Assembly (NCBI RefSeq): GCF_013201935.1
Contig: NZ_CP053834.1
Span: forward strand, 124,001-188,000
DNA: 64,000 nt
Direction: 5' to 3'
Source of the DNA: Arcobacter cloacae
GTDB lineage: Bacteria > Campylobacterota > Campylobacteria > Campylobacterales > Arcobacteraceae
The notes beneath the pieces are model-generated. The model was not told where the DNA came from and searched no databases. It saw nothing but the letters and a program-made list of their open reading frames with translations. Below are positions 16,809 to 26,601 of this stretch, piece after piece (position 1 is the stretch's first letter; the number at the start of each line of letters is the position of its first letter). The translations under genes were made by a program, and so were the position numbers.

Positions 16809-19800
16809 ATGAACAAAATCATAAACTATTTTTTAAAAAATCCCCAATTAAACCACACTATTTTAATATTTATTTTAATCTTAGGAATATTTTCTTATTT
16901 CAAAATTCCCAAAGAGGTTTTCCCTACGGTTCAACTTGAAATGTTAGATATTGAAGGAAGTTACACAGGAGCTAGTGCTGAAAATCTAAATAACTTTGCA
17001 GTTAGTGAAATAGAAAATCAACTAAATTCTATTTCAGGACTTGGTAAAATCACCTCTTATATCTATTCTGGTTTTTTTTCGATTAATATTGAAGTTCAAG
17101 ATGGAGTTGATAAAACTCAAAAATTAAATGAAGTTAAAGATGCGGTTAGTCTTGCAAAACGATATTTACCAGCTGATATGGATGAACCAAATGTGAGAAT
17201 TATGGATAGTGAATGGTCATTATTAACTATTTCATTATCTTCTTCAAAATATGAACAAAAAGATTTATTAAAAATTGCAGACAATCTGAAAAACTCATTA
17301 ATGCAAATAAAACATATAAATAAAGTTAGAAATTTTGGTGATGCAAATTTACAAATTGAGCTTATTTTAGATAATAAAAAAATAAATATGTATGGCTTAA
17401 ATAGTTCAAGTGTTGTTCAATCAATTAGTCAATTGTCATATATCTATCCCGTTGGAAATATAGAACAAGTTGGAAATCATATCTATTTAAGTGCAAATAA
17501 CAATAAATTTGATACAAAATTTTGGGAAAACAGTATTTTAAAAATTGATGGTAAAAAAATCTATTTAAATGATATTGCAAAAATTACAGTTGGTTATCCA
17601 AAAGAAGAGACTATTGCTAGGCTTAATGGAGAAAATACTTTAACCCTTCGAGTTTATAAAGATAAACATGGAGATAGTATAGAAATTGCTAAAAGTATTA
17701 AAGAATTACTTGAAAAAACTCAAAATAACTATGAAGATGTATCAATAGTAATTTCAAGAGATAACTCAAAACCCATAAAAGACAGACTAAATACTATTTT
17801 GGCAAATATAACTTTGGGATTAATTTTAGTAGGTTTTGCAATGTATATTTTGATTAGTCCGCGTTTATCTTTTGTAATTATTTTGGGAATTCCTTTTTCT
17901 TTTATTATAGGCTTATTATTTATTGAACTTATGGGTTATAGTTTAAATATGGTTTCAATGATGGCTATGTTAATAGCTTTAGGAATCGTAGTTGATGATG
18001 CAATAATTGTAAGTGAAAATATTCAAAGGCATCTTGATGAGGGATATAATATCAATGAAGCTGTTTTAAAAGGAACAAAACAGATGATAACTCCTATTAT
18101 AATTGCAGGAATGACAACTGTTTTTGCTTTTTTACCAATGCTTTTTATCACGGGAGAAATGGGACTTTTTACAAAATTAATTCCTATTGTCATCTCGTGT
18201 TTGATTTTATCTTCAATAATTGAATCTTTTTTATTTTTACCACTTCATGCAAAACATATTTTAAAAGCCAATGAAAAACAACTAGATTGGAGTAAACTTT
18301 ATAATTTTTATGAAAAAGTTTTACATAAAGTAATCGAATATAAAAAAAGTTTTTTAATCACTTTTTTTATAACTATTCCTATTTTATCAGCTCTTTTAAT
18401 ACAAAGCAGTAGATTCCAACTTTTCCCTGATATTGACTCAAATAATGTAACTATTTCAATAAAACTTGAGGATTCTCTTCCCCTTGAAATAACTAACAAC
18501 ATCGCCAAAAAATATGAAAAAGCTTTATTAGTTAATAAAAATGAAATTTATATTAAAAATATCTCTACAACTGTTGGAGTTTATGAGGATATTTCAAACA
18601 ATGAAGAAGAGATAGAAAATGGTTTTATTCTCTCTTTGGAACTACAAGATTTTAGAGAAGAAAATTTTGTAGAAAACTATATAAATCCTATTTTAAATCT
18701 TAGTTTTGATTTTCAAAGAGCTGATAAAATAAGAGTTATTAATTCAAATGAAGCTATGAATAAAATTAGAGAGTTAATCAATCCTTTATTACTTGAAGAC
18801 AAAGCCGTAGAATATAATGTTACAGCTCATAAAATGGGAGTTGTTAATACGGATATTGAGATTTTATTAAATGCTAGTAACACTTCTTTATTGGTTGAGT
18901 CAATTGAAAAATTGAAAAATAAATTATCAACAATCAATGGAGTAAAAGATATAAGTGACAATATAATCTTAGGTCAAAGCGAATATAAATATATAGTCAA
19001 CTCTTATGGTAAACAACTAGGACTTAATGATAGTAGTATAGCCCAAGCTGTTGGAAATCTTTTTATGGAAAAAGAACAAGCAAATACTTTTAATGAAGAT
19101 GGTATTATAAAAATCACTACAAAATCTCTTCACAAAGATAGTTTAAATGAACTTAATAATTTTTATATCCCTTTAGATGATAATCAATTTGTTCAATTAA
19201 AAGAAGTTGTTGATTTTAAAATAGAGAGAAATTTTAACGAAATTCAAAAAATAAATGGACAAATTTATAAAAAAGTTTTAGCAAATGTAGAAAATGAGAC
19301 TATAAATGCAAATGAAGTTTTAAAAGAGTTAGAAGAGATAATAAATGAAATAAAAACCAATGGCGTAAATGTAAATTTTGGAGGTGAAAAAGAGAAAAGT
19401 GAACAATTAGCCTTTGATTTAATGAAAGCTTTTTTAGTCTCTTTACTTTTGATATTTATCACTTTACTTATAATTTTCCCATCGTTTAAAACAACTTTTG
19501 TGATTTTATCTGTTATTCCTTTTACAATTTTAGGTCCAATTATTGGACATTTTATTATGGGAATAAATCTAAATTCCCAATCAATGATAGGAATGTTAGG
19601 ACTTGCAGGAGTTGTAATAAATGATGGAATTATTATGTTGGATTTTTTACACCATACAAAAACAAGAAAAGAGTTTTTCCAAAAAGCTAGACTTAGAGTT
19701 CGTCCTATTTTGATAACTTCAATTACAACTATTTTAGGTCTATTTACTTTAATATTTTTCCCAACAGGAGAATCAATTATGCTTCAACCTATTGCTGTTT

Positions 19801-19889
19801 CTTTAGGTTTTGGAATTTTATGGGGAACAGTTTTAAATCTTATTTATGTTCCAGCACTTTTTGCAACTTTATATAAAATCAAGGATTAA
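16809..19889 (+). CDS. RND-family efflux transporter, inner-membrane pump
   Basis: 1026 aa, the normal length for AcrB/HAE-type pumps. Helix 1 (residues ~12-30) is followed by the first periplasmic porter loop (FPTVQLEMLDIEGSYTGASA), helices 2-6 with GIVVDDAIIVSENIQRHL (proton-relay aspartates in TM4), a second large periplasmic loop, and helices 8-12. The carrier works as a trimer with the adaptor and outer-membrane channel encoded next. Substrate is unknown. It starts 20 nt after the HTH gene, in the same operon. Confidence 0.93.
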   Translation: MNKIINYFLKNPQLNHTILIFILILGIFSYFKIPKEVFPTVQLEMLDIEGSYTGASAENLNNFAVSEIENQLNSISGLGKITSYIYSGFFSINIEVQDGVDKTQKLNEVKDAVSLAKRYLPADMDEPNVRIMDSEWSLLTISLSSSKYEQKDLLKIADNLKNSLMQIKHINKVRNFGDANLQIELILDNKKINMYGLNSSSVVQSISQLSYIYPVGNIEQVGNHIYLSANNNKFDTKFWENSILKIDGKKIYLNDIAKITVGYPKEETIARLNGENTLTLRVYKDKHGDSIEIAKSIKELLEKTQNNYEDVSIVISRDNSKPIKDRLNTILANITLGLILVGFAMYILISPRLSFVIILGIPFSFIIGLLFIELMGYSLNMVSMMAMLIALGIVVDDAIIVSENIQRHLDEGYNINEAVLKGTKQMITPIIIAGMTTVFAFLPMLFITGEMGLFTKLIPIVISCLILSSIIESFLFLPLHAKHILKANEKQLDWSKLYNFYEKVLHKVIEYKKSFLITFFITIPILSALLIQSSRFQLFPDIDSNNVTISIKLEDSLPLEITNNIAKKYEKALLVNKNEIYIKNISTTVGVYEDISNNEEEIENGFILSLELQDFREENFVENYINPILNLSFDFQRADKIRVINSNEAMNKIRELINPLLLEDKAVEYNVTAHKMGVVNTDIEILLNASNTSLLVESIEKLKNKLSTINGVKDISDNIILGQSEYKYIVNSYGKQLGLNDSSIAQAVGNLFMEKEQANTFNEDGIIKITTKSLHKDSLNELNNFYIPLDDNQFVQLKEVVDFKIERNFNEIQKINGQIYKKVLANVENETINANEVLKELEEIINEIKTNGVNVNFGGEKEKSEQLAFDLMKAFLVSLLLIFITLLIIFPSFKTTFVILSVIPFTILGPIIGHFIMGINLNSQSMIGMLGLAGVVINDGIIMLDFLHHTKTRKEFFQKARLRVRPILITSITTILGLFTLIFFPTGESIMLQPIAVSLGFGILWGTVLNLIYVPALFATLYKIKD

Positions 19890-19893
19890 GTAA

Positions 19894-20592
19894 ATGTTAC
19901 GATATATTTTTTTATTATTACCAATTTTTTTATTAGCCAACAACTATATGGCAAAAATTGAACCAAATGAAGAGTTTAGTATTTATGCAAATACAAGTGG
20001 TGAAATAACTTATTTGGATAAAAACAAAGAGATGAGTTTGGTAAATGGAGTTATTGTAAAAATCGATAATAACCTAGAAAAAGAGAATCTAAAACTTTAT
20101 GAAAATCAACTAAAACTCTATAATGAAAAACTAACTATTTTACAAAATTATTACACGAAATTTAAAAATATTACAGGCAAAAGTGACTATGAAAAAGATG
20201 AAAAATATATGGAAATCATTGATTTAAAGAATAGTATAAAAAGCTTGGAATTATCAATAACAAACACAAAAGATATTTTAAATAAAAAAGAGATTAGCTT
20301 AAATAATTTATATCTAAAAGAGTTTATTGTAAATAAATTTGATTATGTAAACGCAGGAACAAAAATCGCCACAGCTTATGACACAACAAAAGCAAAACTT
20401 GTGATTTATCTAAATAGTGAAGATTATAAAAATATACATTCTAAAGAGATTTTTTTAGATGGAAAAAAATCAAATGCAAAATTAAAAAAACTGGACATTA
20501 TTCCTAATAAAGTCTTTATTTCAGCCTATAAAGCAGAAATAGAAATAGACTCAAAAGAGTTTGGACAAACTGTAAATGTGGAGTTTAGATGA
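19894..20592 (+). CDS. Periplasmic adaptor (membrane fusion) protein of the RND pump
   Basis: 232 aa, short for the family. Signal peptide (LRYIFLLLPIFLLANN), a lipoyl-like half (EFSIYANTSGEITYLDKN), a coiled-coil hairpin (~65-130), the second lipoyl half (KFDYVNAGTKIATAYD) and a small beta domain. The usual C-terminal membrane-proximal domain is reduced. It starts 4 nt after the pump gene and overlaps the channel gene by 4 nt. Confidence 0.85.
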   Translation: MLRYIFLLLPIFLLANNYMAKIEPNEEFSIYANTSGEITYLDKNKEMSLVNGVIVKIDNNLEKENLKLYENQLKLYNEKLTILQNYYTKFKNITGKSDYEKDEKYMEIIDLKNSIKSLELSITNTKDILNKKEISLNNLYLKEFIVNKFDYVNAGTKIATAYDTTKAKLVIYLNSEDYKNIHSKEIFLDGKKSNAKLKKLDIIPNKVFISAYKAEIEIDSKEFGQTVNVEFR

Positions 20593-21749
20593 TGAAAAGA
20601 ATTTTAATACCATTTTTTATAAGTTCATTTCTTTTTGCAAATGAAAAAGATGATTTAGTTTTATTACCTTTGAAAAATGAAATAAAAGATTTACAAATAA
20701 AAGGCATAAATGAAAAAAAAGAGATAAATAAATACGAATGGTTAGATGATTTAAATATAAATCTTTCACAAACTAAAAATAATGAAAATATAACAACAAA
20801 AGATTATTCATTAAATTTAAGCCAAAAAGTGCTTGATTTTGGTGGAATTATGGCTCAAATTGATTATTCAAACTATTTATTTAAACAAGAAGCATTAAAA
20901 ATTCAAATGGATAATTTTGAGGAATTAAACTCTTTATACAAAAATCTAATAGAGTTAAAAATAAATGATATAGATATAGAACAAAATATTTTAAATATAA
21001 ACAATAGTGAAATAGAAGTAAATATAAAAAAATCTTTATACAAAAATGGGCAAAGTAATATTAGTGATTTAAATGATGCTATTATGAAAAAGAATAGTTT
21101 TGAAGACTCAAAAATGCAGTTACAACTTGAAAAAGTAAAATATGAAAATGAGATACAAAAACTAAGTTCTTACCAAATTTCAGATATAAAAATACCAAAA
21201 ATTTCTATAATTCCCAAAGAGATTTTTTTAGAAAATGCAACAAAAAAACTATATGCAAATTTAGAATCAAAAGTGACTCAAAGTACATATCAAAAAACAA
21301 AAAGTGATTATTTACCCTCTTTTAAAATAAATGCAACAGTAGGAATTGAAGACTCTAAAGAGATAAAAAATGAAGATTATTATTCTTATGGAGCAGCTAT
21401 TGTTATGCCTTTGTCTTATACTTCTTCAAATAATATAGAGTATTCAAAATTAGTATATTTACAAAATATGAAAAAAGAGAATTTAGTTCAAATTGAACTT
21501 GAAAAAACATATCAAACTTTTTTAGAAACCATAAAACAGTTTGAAAATAGAATAAATTTAGCATTAAATGATATAAAACTTTTTGAAGAACTATTGCAAC
21601 TAAATCAAGAGGAGTTTCAAGCTGGATTTAAAGCAATTGAAGATGTACAGACTCTAAAAAATTCAAAAAAGATAAGAACTTTGGATATAGAAAAATATAA
21701 ATTAAATATTCAAAAAGAACTTTTAGCTTTATATTTTCAGATTATTTAA
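20589..21749 (+). CDS. TolC-family outer-membrane channel protein
   Basis: 386 aa. Signal peptide (MKRILIPFFISSFLFA), then two long alpha-helical repeats separated by beta strands (LNLSQKVLDFGGIMAQIDY; ATVGIEDSKEI), as in TolC-like efflux proteins. ATGA overlap with the adaptor gene indicates coupled translation. Its 3' end overlaps the convergent response-regulator gene by 8 nt. Confidence 0.88.
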   Translation: MMKRILIPFFISSFLFANEKDDLVLLPLKNEIKDLQIKGINEKKEINKYEWLDDLNINLSQTKNNENITTKDYSLNLSQKVLDFGGIMAQIDYSNYLFKQEALKIQMDNFEELNSLYKNLIELKINDIDIEQNILNINNSEIEVNIKKSLYKNGQSNISDLNDAIMKKNSFEDSKMQLQLEKVKYENEIQKLSSYQISDIKIPKISIIPKEIFLENATKKLYANLESKVTQSTYQKTKSDYLPSFKINATVGIEDSKEIKNEDYYSYGAAIVMPLSYTSSNNIEYSKLVYLQNMKKENLVQIELEKTYQTFLETIKQFENRINLALNDIKLFEELLQLNQEEFQAGFKAIEDVQTLKNSKKIRTLDIEKYKLNIQKELLALYFQII

Positions 21750-22428
21750 AAGTTACAATTTTATATCCAACTTTAGAAAAATTCTCCAAACAATTTTGGG
21801 GAAGTTTTTTTCTTAGTTTTCTAGCAACTGTTCTAAGTGCATCTTCTGTCATAAATGAATCATTCCAAATAACCGAAGCTATTGTGTCATAAGTCACTAA
21901 ACTATTACTATTTTGACACAAAAGTGTTAAAAAATCTGATTCTTTATTTGTAAGTTTTATGTTTATTTCTTCTTTTATTAATATTTTATTTAACATATCA
22001 AAATAACAATCTTTTGAAAAGTATTTTATATTTGAATTATCATTTTTAATTTTTTTTACACATTGAGTTAAAACAGGATAAATCGTCTCATGTCGAATTG
22101 GTTTTACTAAATATTTTACAAGTCCTAGCTCAACAGCTTCTAATAAATAATTAGTTTGTGTAAATGCACTTAAAACTATGATATTCGTATCTAAATCTTT
22201 TTCTCTGATTTTTTTTATCATTTCTAAGCCATTGATTTTAGGCATATTTATATCTGTGATTATTATGTGTGGTTTTTTATACTCAATTATTTCAAAAGCT
22301 TCAAAAGCATCTTTTGCTTCATAAACTTCATCAAACAATCTTTTTAAATATGAAGTAGCATTTATTCTAATATTATCTTCATCTTCAACAAATAAAATTT
22401 TTATATTTTTAAATTCATTTATACTCAT
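21742..22428 (-). CDS. Response regulator, REC + winged-helix (OmpR/PhoB type)
   Basis: 228 aa. Receiver domain 1-~125 with acidic pocket FVEDED, phosphoacceptor D59 in IIITDINMPK, VLSAFT and LVKPI. The C-terminal DNA-binding domain (NIKLTNKESDFLTLLCQN, VIWNDSFMTEDALRTVARKLRKKL) has the recognition helix and the end wing (KVGYKIV). It is divergent from the 7TMR kinase at 22506, its likely partner, and sits against the RND operon, its likely target. Confidence 0.9.
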   Translation of the reverse strand: MSINEFKNIKILFVEDEDNIRINATSYLKRLFDEVYEAKDAFEAFEIIEYKKPHIIITDINMPKINGLEMIKKIREKDLDTNIIVLSAFTQTNYLLEAVELGLVKYLVKPIRHETIYPVLTQCVKKIKNDNSNIKYFSKDCYFDMLNKILIKEEINIKLTNKESDFLTLLCQNSNSLVTYDTIASVIWNDSFMTEDALRTVARKLRKKLPQNCLENFSKVGYKIVTFK

Positions 22429-22459
22429 GGAAGAATTATACTATATAAATTATAAATTA

Positions 22460-22474
22460 TGATAATTACTATTA
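22460..22474. promoter_or_regulatory. Candidate Fur-like box between kinase and regulator genes
   Basis: TGATAATTACTATTA matches the Fur 7-1-7 core with a perfect left half and two mismatches in the right half. It lies in the 77-bp divergent promoter region of the efflux two-component system. Confidence 0.4.
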
Positions 22475-22505
22475 ATATTAATTGATTTGTTAGTATAATA
22501 CGAGA

Positions 22506-24203
22506 ATGAGATATTTACTTTTTTTTATTTTATCATTTTCAAATCTTTATGCTCAATATTATATACAAAATTATATAGCAGAAGATCATACTAATTTTAA
22601 AAAAGCTTCTTACAGTGAGTATAAAAATAAACAGTTAAAAGAGTTTACAATAAAATTTAAAATTGATTTAGATAAGCTAAAAGATGAAACAAACTATTTA
22701 ACTATTGTTTCAGACAAAGATTCCCTTGTTTTTTCAAATACAAAATATGAAATAATCAATGACATAATAGTTGTAAAATTAGACAAAAATCAAAAAGATG
22801 AACTATTTTTTAAATACATTTATGAAAATCCCAAAAGAGTAGAATTTAGATGGAACAATATTTCAAATTTTGAATATACTTATTTACTAAAATTTGAGGG
22901 TATTTTGTATGGAGTATCTTATGGAATAATTTTCTGTGCATTTTTATACTACTTAATCATATTTTTTTCAACAAAAATGAGATGTTTTTTATACTACTCT
23001 TTAATGCAATTTTTTGTTCTATTATCGTTAATTGGTTTTGTATATTTTAGTTTTCAAGCCTATCCAAATTCAACTGCTCAAGCAATAATTGATATTTGTG
23101 AAACCCTTAGTTTTTTATTTACTCTTTTATTTGCTCAAAGTATCTTAAATACAAAAGAAAAAATGCCTAAAATTCACAGTTTTATAAACTTTTTTGTTCT
23201 TTTAAATATTTTAGATGTAATAGCAATATTTTTCTATAAATACTCAATTTTATATGAATATTTACCGTTTTATATAGGATTTTTAGTTCCTGCATTTGCT
23301 GGATTTATAGCTATTTTAAAAGGTGATAAATATGCAATTATTTATACTATTGGTTGGATAGTAGTATCAATATTTATTTATATTGCAGAGAATTGGGAAA
23401 TTACACCAATAAGTGGGATATATGTTATTCACATAGGTGCTCCTTTAGAATCACTTATTTTTAGTTTTGCATTAGGTTATATGTTAAAAGTATTAGTAAA
23501 AGAAAAAAATGAAAAAGAAAAACTTCTAATTCATCAAAGTAAACTAGCCTCAATGGGAGAAATGATAAATAATATCGCCCATCAATGGAGGCAACCTCTA
23601 ACACATTTAGGTTTTATAAATATGAATTTGCAATTAGCCTACGAAGATGACCCTTTAGATAAAAAATATCTAAATGAAAAAATCGAAGAATCAAACTCTC
23701 AATTAGATTTTATGTCAAAAACAATAGATAATTTTAGAGATTTTTATAAACCCAATAAACAAAAAGAGCTTTTTTATATAAGTGATGCTATAAAAAAAGC
23801 TTTAGAAATAATGGAGCCAATTTTTGAAAGTAATAAAATAAAATTTGAATTTAATCTTATAAAAGACAAACAAATAAATGCTTATGAAAATGAGTATTCA
23901 CAAGTGATTTTAAATCTTTTAACAAATGCAAAAGATGTTTTAATTTCAAGACAAATTCAAAATCCACAAATTACAATAATAATCGATGAAAAAAATGATT
24001 TATCTATTACTTCAATTTTGGATAATGCAGGTGGAATAGAAAATAAATATATAAATCAATTATTTGACCCTTATTTTACAACTAAACAAAAAGGCAGTGG
24101 AATTGGTCTTTATATGTCAAAGATGATTATTGAATCTCACTTCAAAGGTAAAATAAAAGTTTTTAATGAAAAAAATGGAGCAATTTTTATTATAGAAGTT
24201 TGA
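22506..24203 (+). CDS. 7TMR-DISM sensor histidine kinase
   Basis: 565 aa. Signal peptide (1-16), a periplasmic 7TMR-DISM extracellular domain to ~residue 130, seven membrane helices (~135-330), then the kinase core: H-box KLASMGEMINNIAHQWRQPL, N-box VILNLLTNAKDVL, G1 LDNAGGIE, F-box FDPYFTTK and G2 GSGIGLYM. All catalytic elements are present. The HQWRQPL H-box is typical of Campylobacterota. It probably phosphorylates the divergently encoded regulator at 21742. Confidence 0.92.
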   Translation: MRYLLFFILSFSNLYAQYYIQNYIAEDHTNFKKASYSEYKNKQLKEFTIKFKIDLDKLKDETNYLTIVSDKDSLVFSNTKYEIINDIIVVKLDKNQKDELFFKYIYENPKRVEFRWNNISNFEYTYLLKFEGILYGVSYGIIFCAFLYYLIIFFSTKMRCFLYYSLMQFFVLLSLIGFVYFSFQAYPNSTAQAIIDICETLSFLFTLLFAQSILNTKEKMPKIHSFINFFVLLNILDVIAIFFYKYSILYEYLPFYIGFLVPAFAGFIAILKGDKYAIIYTIGWIVVSIFIYIAENWEITPISGIYVIHIGAPLESLIFSFALGYMLKVLVKEKNEKEKLLIHQSKLASMGEMINNIAHQWRQPLTHLGFINMNLQLAYEDDPLDKKYLNEKIEESNSQLDFMSKTIDNFRDFYKPNKQKELFYISDAIKKALEIMEPIFESNKIKFEFNLIKDKQINAYENEYSQVILNLLTNAKDVLISRQIQNPQITIIIDEKNDLSITSILDNAGGIENKYINQLFDPYFTTKQKGSGIGLYMSKMIIESHFKGKIKVFNEKNGAIFIIEV

Positions 24204-24205
24204 TT

Positions 24206-24397
24206 TTATGATAATAGTTCTTTTTCTTGTAAATTTGTTTTACCACATCTAGGGCAAGGATTACCAGGATTTGAATGACAAGCATAACAAAATCTAGTAT
24301 TACAGCCCTCACATGTGTATTTACAATGTTTACAAACAAAAGTTTTTTCTCTTTTGAATTTTTTCTCTTTTTTACCAAAAATAAAACCAAACATCAA
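24206..24397 (-). CDS. Small double zinc-ribbon protein
   Basis: 63 aa with eight cysteines in CxxC pairs: VCKHCKYTCEGCNTRFCYAC and NPCPRCGK. This pattern fits two zinc-binding ribbons. The N-terminus is basic and hydrophobic (MMFGFIFGKKEKKFKRE). This frame is chosen over an overlapping same-strand frame because of the ordered cysteines and the upstream AAGGAC. Role unknown; zinc ribbons of this size often bind nucleic acid or proteins. Confidence 0.7.
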   Translation of the reverse strand: MMFGFIFGKKEKKFKREKTFVCKHCKYTCEGCNTRFCYACHSNPGNPCPRCGKTNLQEKELLS

Positions 24398-24464
24398 AGT
24401 CCTTTTATACTCAATAAAAAAGTGTATCCAATAACCTATCTGTTTGAAATGATTTAAATCAAAT

Positions 24465-24710
24465 TCAGTTATCTTTTGAATACTTTACAAGATTTACATA
24501 CCAATCATCGTTTATATCTTCTAATTCTAAGTCTTTTAAAACTATTTCCAGTTCAGTACCTATCATATTAAGTTCATCTATTTTTTCTTCAGGAATGAAA
24601 AGTGCTTCTGTACAATACTCAAATAATTGTTCTTCACAAATAAAACCATCTTCCATTCCCCAACCATCTTCAAACTCATCAAGTAAAAAATACCTTTCTA
24701 ACTCTTTCAA
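24465..24710 (-). CDS. Small acidic hypothetical protein
   Basis: 81 aa, very acidic (FEDGWGMEDGF, DLELEDINDDWY), no signal peptide or membrane helix. It lies 11 nt after fumC in the same direction and is probably co-transcribed. Not recognised. Confidence 0.65.
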   Translation of the reverse strand: MKELERYFLLDEFEDGWGMEDGFICEEQLFEYCTEALFIPEEKIDELNMIGTELEIVLKDLELEDINDDWYVNLVKYSKDN

Positions 24711-24721
24711 ATATTTCTCCG

Positions 24722-26119
24722 TTATAAACTAGGTTTAATCATATCTTCAGGTTTTACATAAGAATCGAACTCTGTTTCACTTAAAATTCCAAGATTTATA
24801 GCTTCTTGTTTTAATGTTGTTCCATTTTTATGTGCAGTTTTTGCAATTAAGGCAGCTTTTTCATAACCAATATATGGATTAAGTGCCGTTACTAGCATAA
24901 GTGAATCATTTAAATATTTATTAATATTTGTTAAATTTGGCTCTATTCCAACTGCACAATTATCATTAAATGCAAGCATTGTATCACTTAGAAGTCTTAT
25001 TGATTGAATAATGTTTAATGCAATTACAGGTTTAAATACATTTAATTCAAAGTTTCCCTGAGATGCAGCAACACTTACTGTTGTATGATTCCCCATAACT
25101 TGAACAGCAACCATCGTCATAGCTTCACTTTGTGTTGGATTTACTTTTCCTGGCATTATTGAACTTCCTGGTTCATTTTCTGGAATTATAATTTCTCCTA
25201 TTCCGCATCTAGGACCTGATGAAAGCCATCTAATATCATTTGCTATTTTCATAAGATTTGAAGCAAGGGCATTTAAAGCTCCACTTAAAAATACTTCTCC
25301 ATCATGTGATGTTAAAGCATGGAATTTATTTGGATGAGATTTAAACTCATATTTTGTATTAGTTAAAATATTTAATACTTCACAAACCATAGGTGAAAAA
25401 TCTGGATGAGAATTTAATCCCGTTCCAACAGCCGTTCCACCAATTGCTAATTCAACAATATATTTCATAGAATCATCAATTTGATTTAAAGCTTTATTCA
25501 ACATATCAACATAAGCTGAAAGTTCTTGTCCTAATGTTAATGGAGTTGCATCTTGAAGATGAGTTCTTCCTATTTTTACAATATTTTCAAACTCTTTTGA
25601 TTTATTTTCTAAAGTATCTTTTAAAATATTTATTGCAGGAATTAATCTTTTTTGAACTTCAAGAACAAAAGCTATTCTCATAGCTGTTGGATAAGTATCG
25701 TTTGAACTTTGACCTTTATTTACATCGTCATTTGGATGAATAAGTTTTTCAACTCTAAAATCTTTTCCCAAAATTTCTGTTGCTCTTGAAGCTACAACTT
25801 CATTTATATTCATATTTGATTGAGTACCTGAACCTGTTTGCCAAACAACTAAAGGAAATTCATTTGCTAATTTTCCTTGAATAACTTCATCACAACTTGC
25901 ACAAATTGCATCGGTTTTTACTTCATCTAATCTATTCAATTTATTATTTACAATAGCGCAAGCTTTTTTTAAATAAGCAAATCCCTCTATTATCTCTTTT
26001 GGCATTTTTTCATCACCTATTGGAAAATTTTCCAAACTTCTTTGAGTTTGTGCTCCCCAATATTGATTATTTGGAACTTTAATTTCACCCATTGTATCTT
26101 TTTCAATTCTAAAATCCAT
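24722..26119 (-). CDS. fumC: Fumarate hydratase class II
   Basis: 465 aa, full length for the iron-independent class II fumarase, which interconverts fumarate and malate in the TCA cycle. Family marks: [10 protein letters not shown] (~95-104), [10 protein letters not shown] (T186/H187 region) and the signature [10 protein letters not shown] (318-327) with the catalytic serine loop. A Fur-like box lies 16-30 bp upstream, which fits the use of an iron-free fumarase under iron limitation. It is enclosed by iron-uptake genes. Confidence 0.96.
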   Translation of the reverse strand: MDFRIEKDTMGEIKVPNNQYWGAQTQRSLENFPIGDEKMPKEIIEGFAYLKKACAIVNNKLNRLDEVKTDAICASCDEVIQGKLANEFPLVVWQTGSGTQSNMNINEVVASRATEILGKDFRVEKLIHPNDDVNKGQSSNDTYPTAMRIAFVLEVQKRLIPAINILKDTLENKSKEFENIVKIGRTHLQDATPLTLGQELSAYVDMLNKALNQIDDSMKYIVELAIGGTAVGTGLNSHPDFSPMVCEVLNILTNTKYEFKSHPNKFHALTSHDGEVFLSGALNALASNLMKIANDIRWLSSGPRCGIGEIIIPENEPGSSIMPGKVNPTQSEAMTMVAVQVMGNHTTVSVAASQGNFELNVFKPVIALNIIQSIRLLSDTMLAFNDNCAVGIEPNLTNINKYLNDSLMLVTALNPYIGYEKAALIAKTAHKNGTTLKQEAINLGILSETEFDSYVKPEDMIKPSL

Positions 26120-26134
26120 TATTTTTCCTACTAT

Positions 26135-26149
26135 TGATATAGATTATCA
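26135..26149. promoter_or_regulatory. Candidate Fur box upstream of fumC
   Basis: TGATATAGATTATCA matches TGATAAT-N-ATTATCA in 13-14 of 15 positions when read on either strand. It overlaps the expected fumC promoter. Confidence 0.5.
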
Positions 26150-26166
26150 TTATTATATATATTATC

Positions 26167-26601
26167 TTAATTATTATTTAATTTTCTTCTAATAAATATA
26201 CTTATTCCTAAAATAATCATAAATAATGAAAAAGATAAGGTATAGAAAAATGCTCTATCTTTTTTAGATGATAATATACCAGTAAATCCCTCTTTTGGAG
26301 AAATTCCTTCAATTACCACATCTTGATCACCAACATACATATAAATAAAATAAGAAACATTAGGAATATCTGTAACTAAACTCCCCTTATTTAGATGTCC
26401 TTCAAATAAAACCTTATTGTTTAACGAAAGAAATTTTATTTTATTTCCATCTAACTTTTCATTTGTTCTTTTGTTTAATCCCTCAACTAAAATCTTATTT
26501 TCTTCAATTTTTTGTACTTTCAAATCCATACCTGCTATTTTGTGAGCATATAAATGAGTTGAAAGAATATAAAATAAAATACATAAAATAATCTTTTTCA
26601 T
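26167..26601 (-). CDS. Small exported protein with C-terminal anchor, iron cassette 3
   Basis: 144 aa. Signal peptide (MKKIILCILFYILSTHLYAH), beta domain, C-terminal helix (TLSFSLFMIILGISIFI) and basic tail. It is the divergent paralogue of 5751 and 11464. The position of the LDGGPGH motif is occupied by YVGDQD, so the conserved histidine is lost, while the following EGISPKEGF is kept. It overlaps the PepSY gene by 4 nt. Confidence 0.78.
   Translation of the reverse strand: MKKIILCILFYILSTHLYAHKIAGMDLKVQKIEENKILVEGLNKRTNEKLDGNKIKFLSLNNKVLFEGHLNKGSLVTDIPNVSYFIYMYVGDQDVVIEGISPKEGFTGILSSKKDRAFFYTLSFSLFMIILGISIFIRRKLNNN

Noticed and set aside
24190-24390. 66-aa ORF on the minus strand overlapping the zinc-ribbon gene
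   Set aside because: Same strand, other frame; the 24206-24397 frame has eight ordered cysteines and a ribosome site, while this one has no recognisable pattern.
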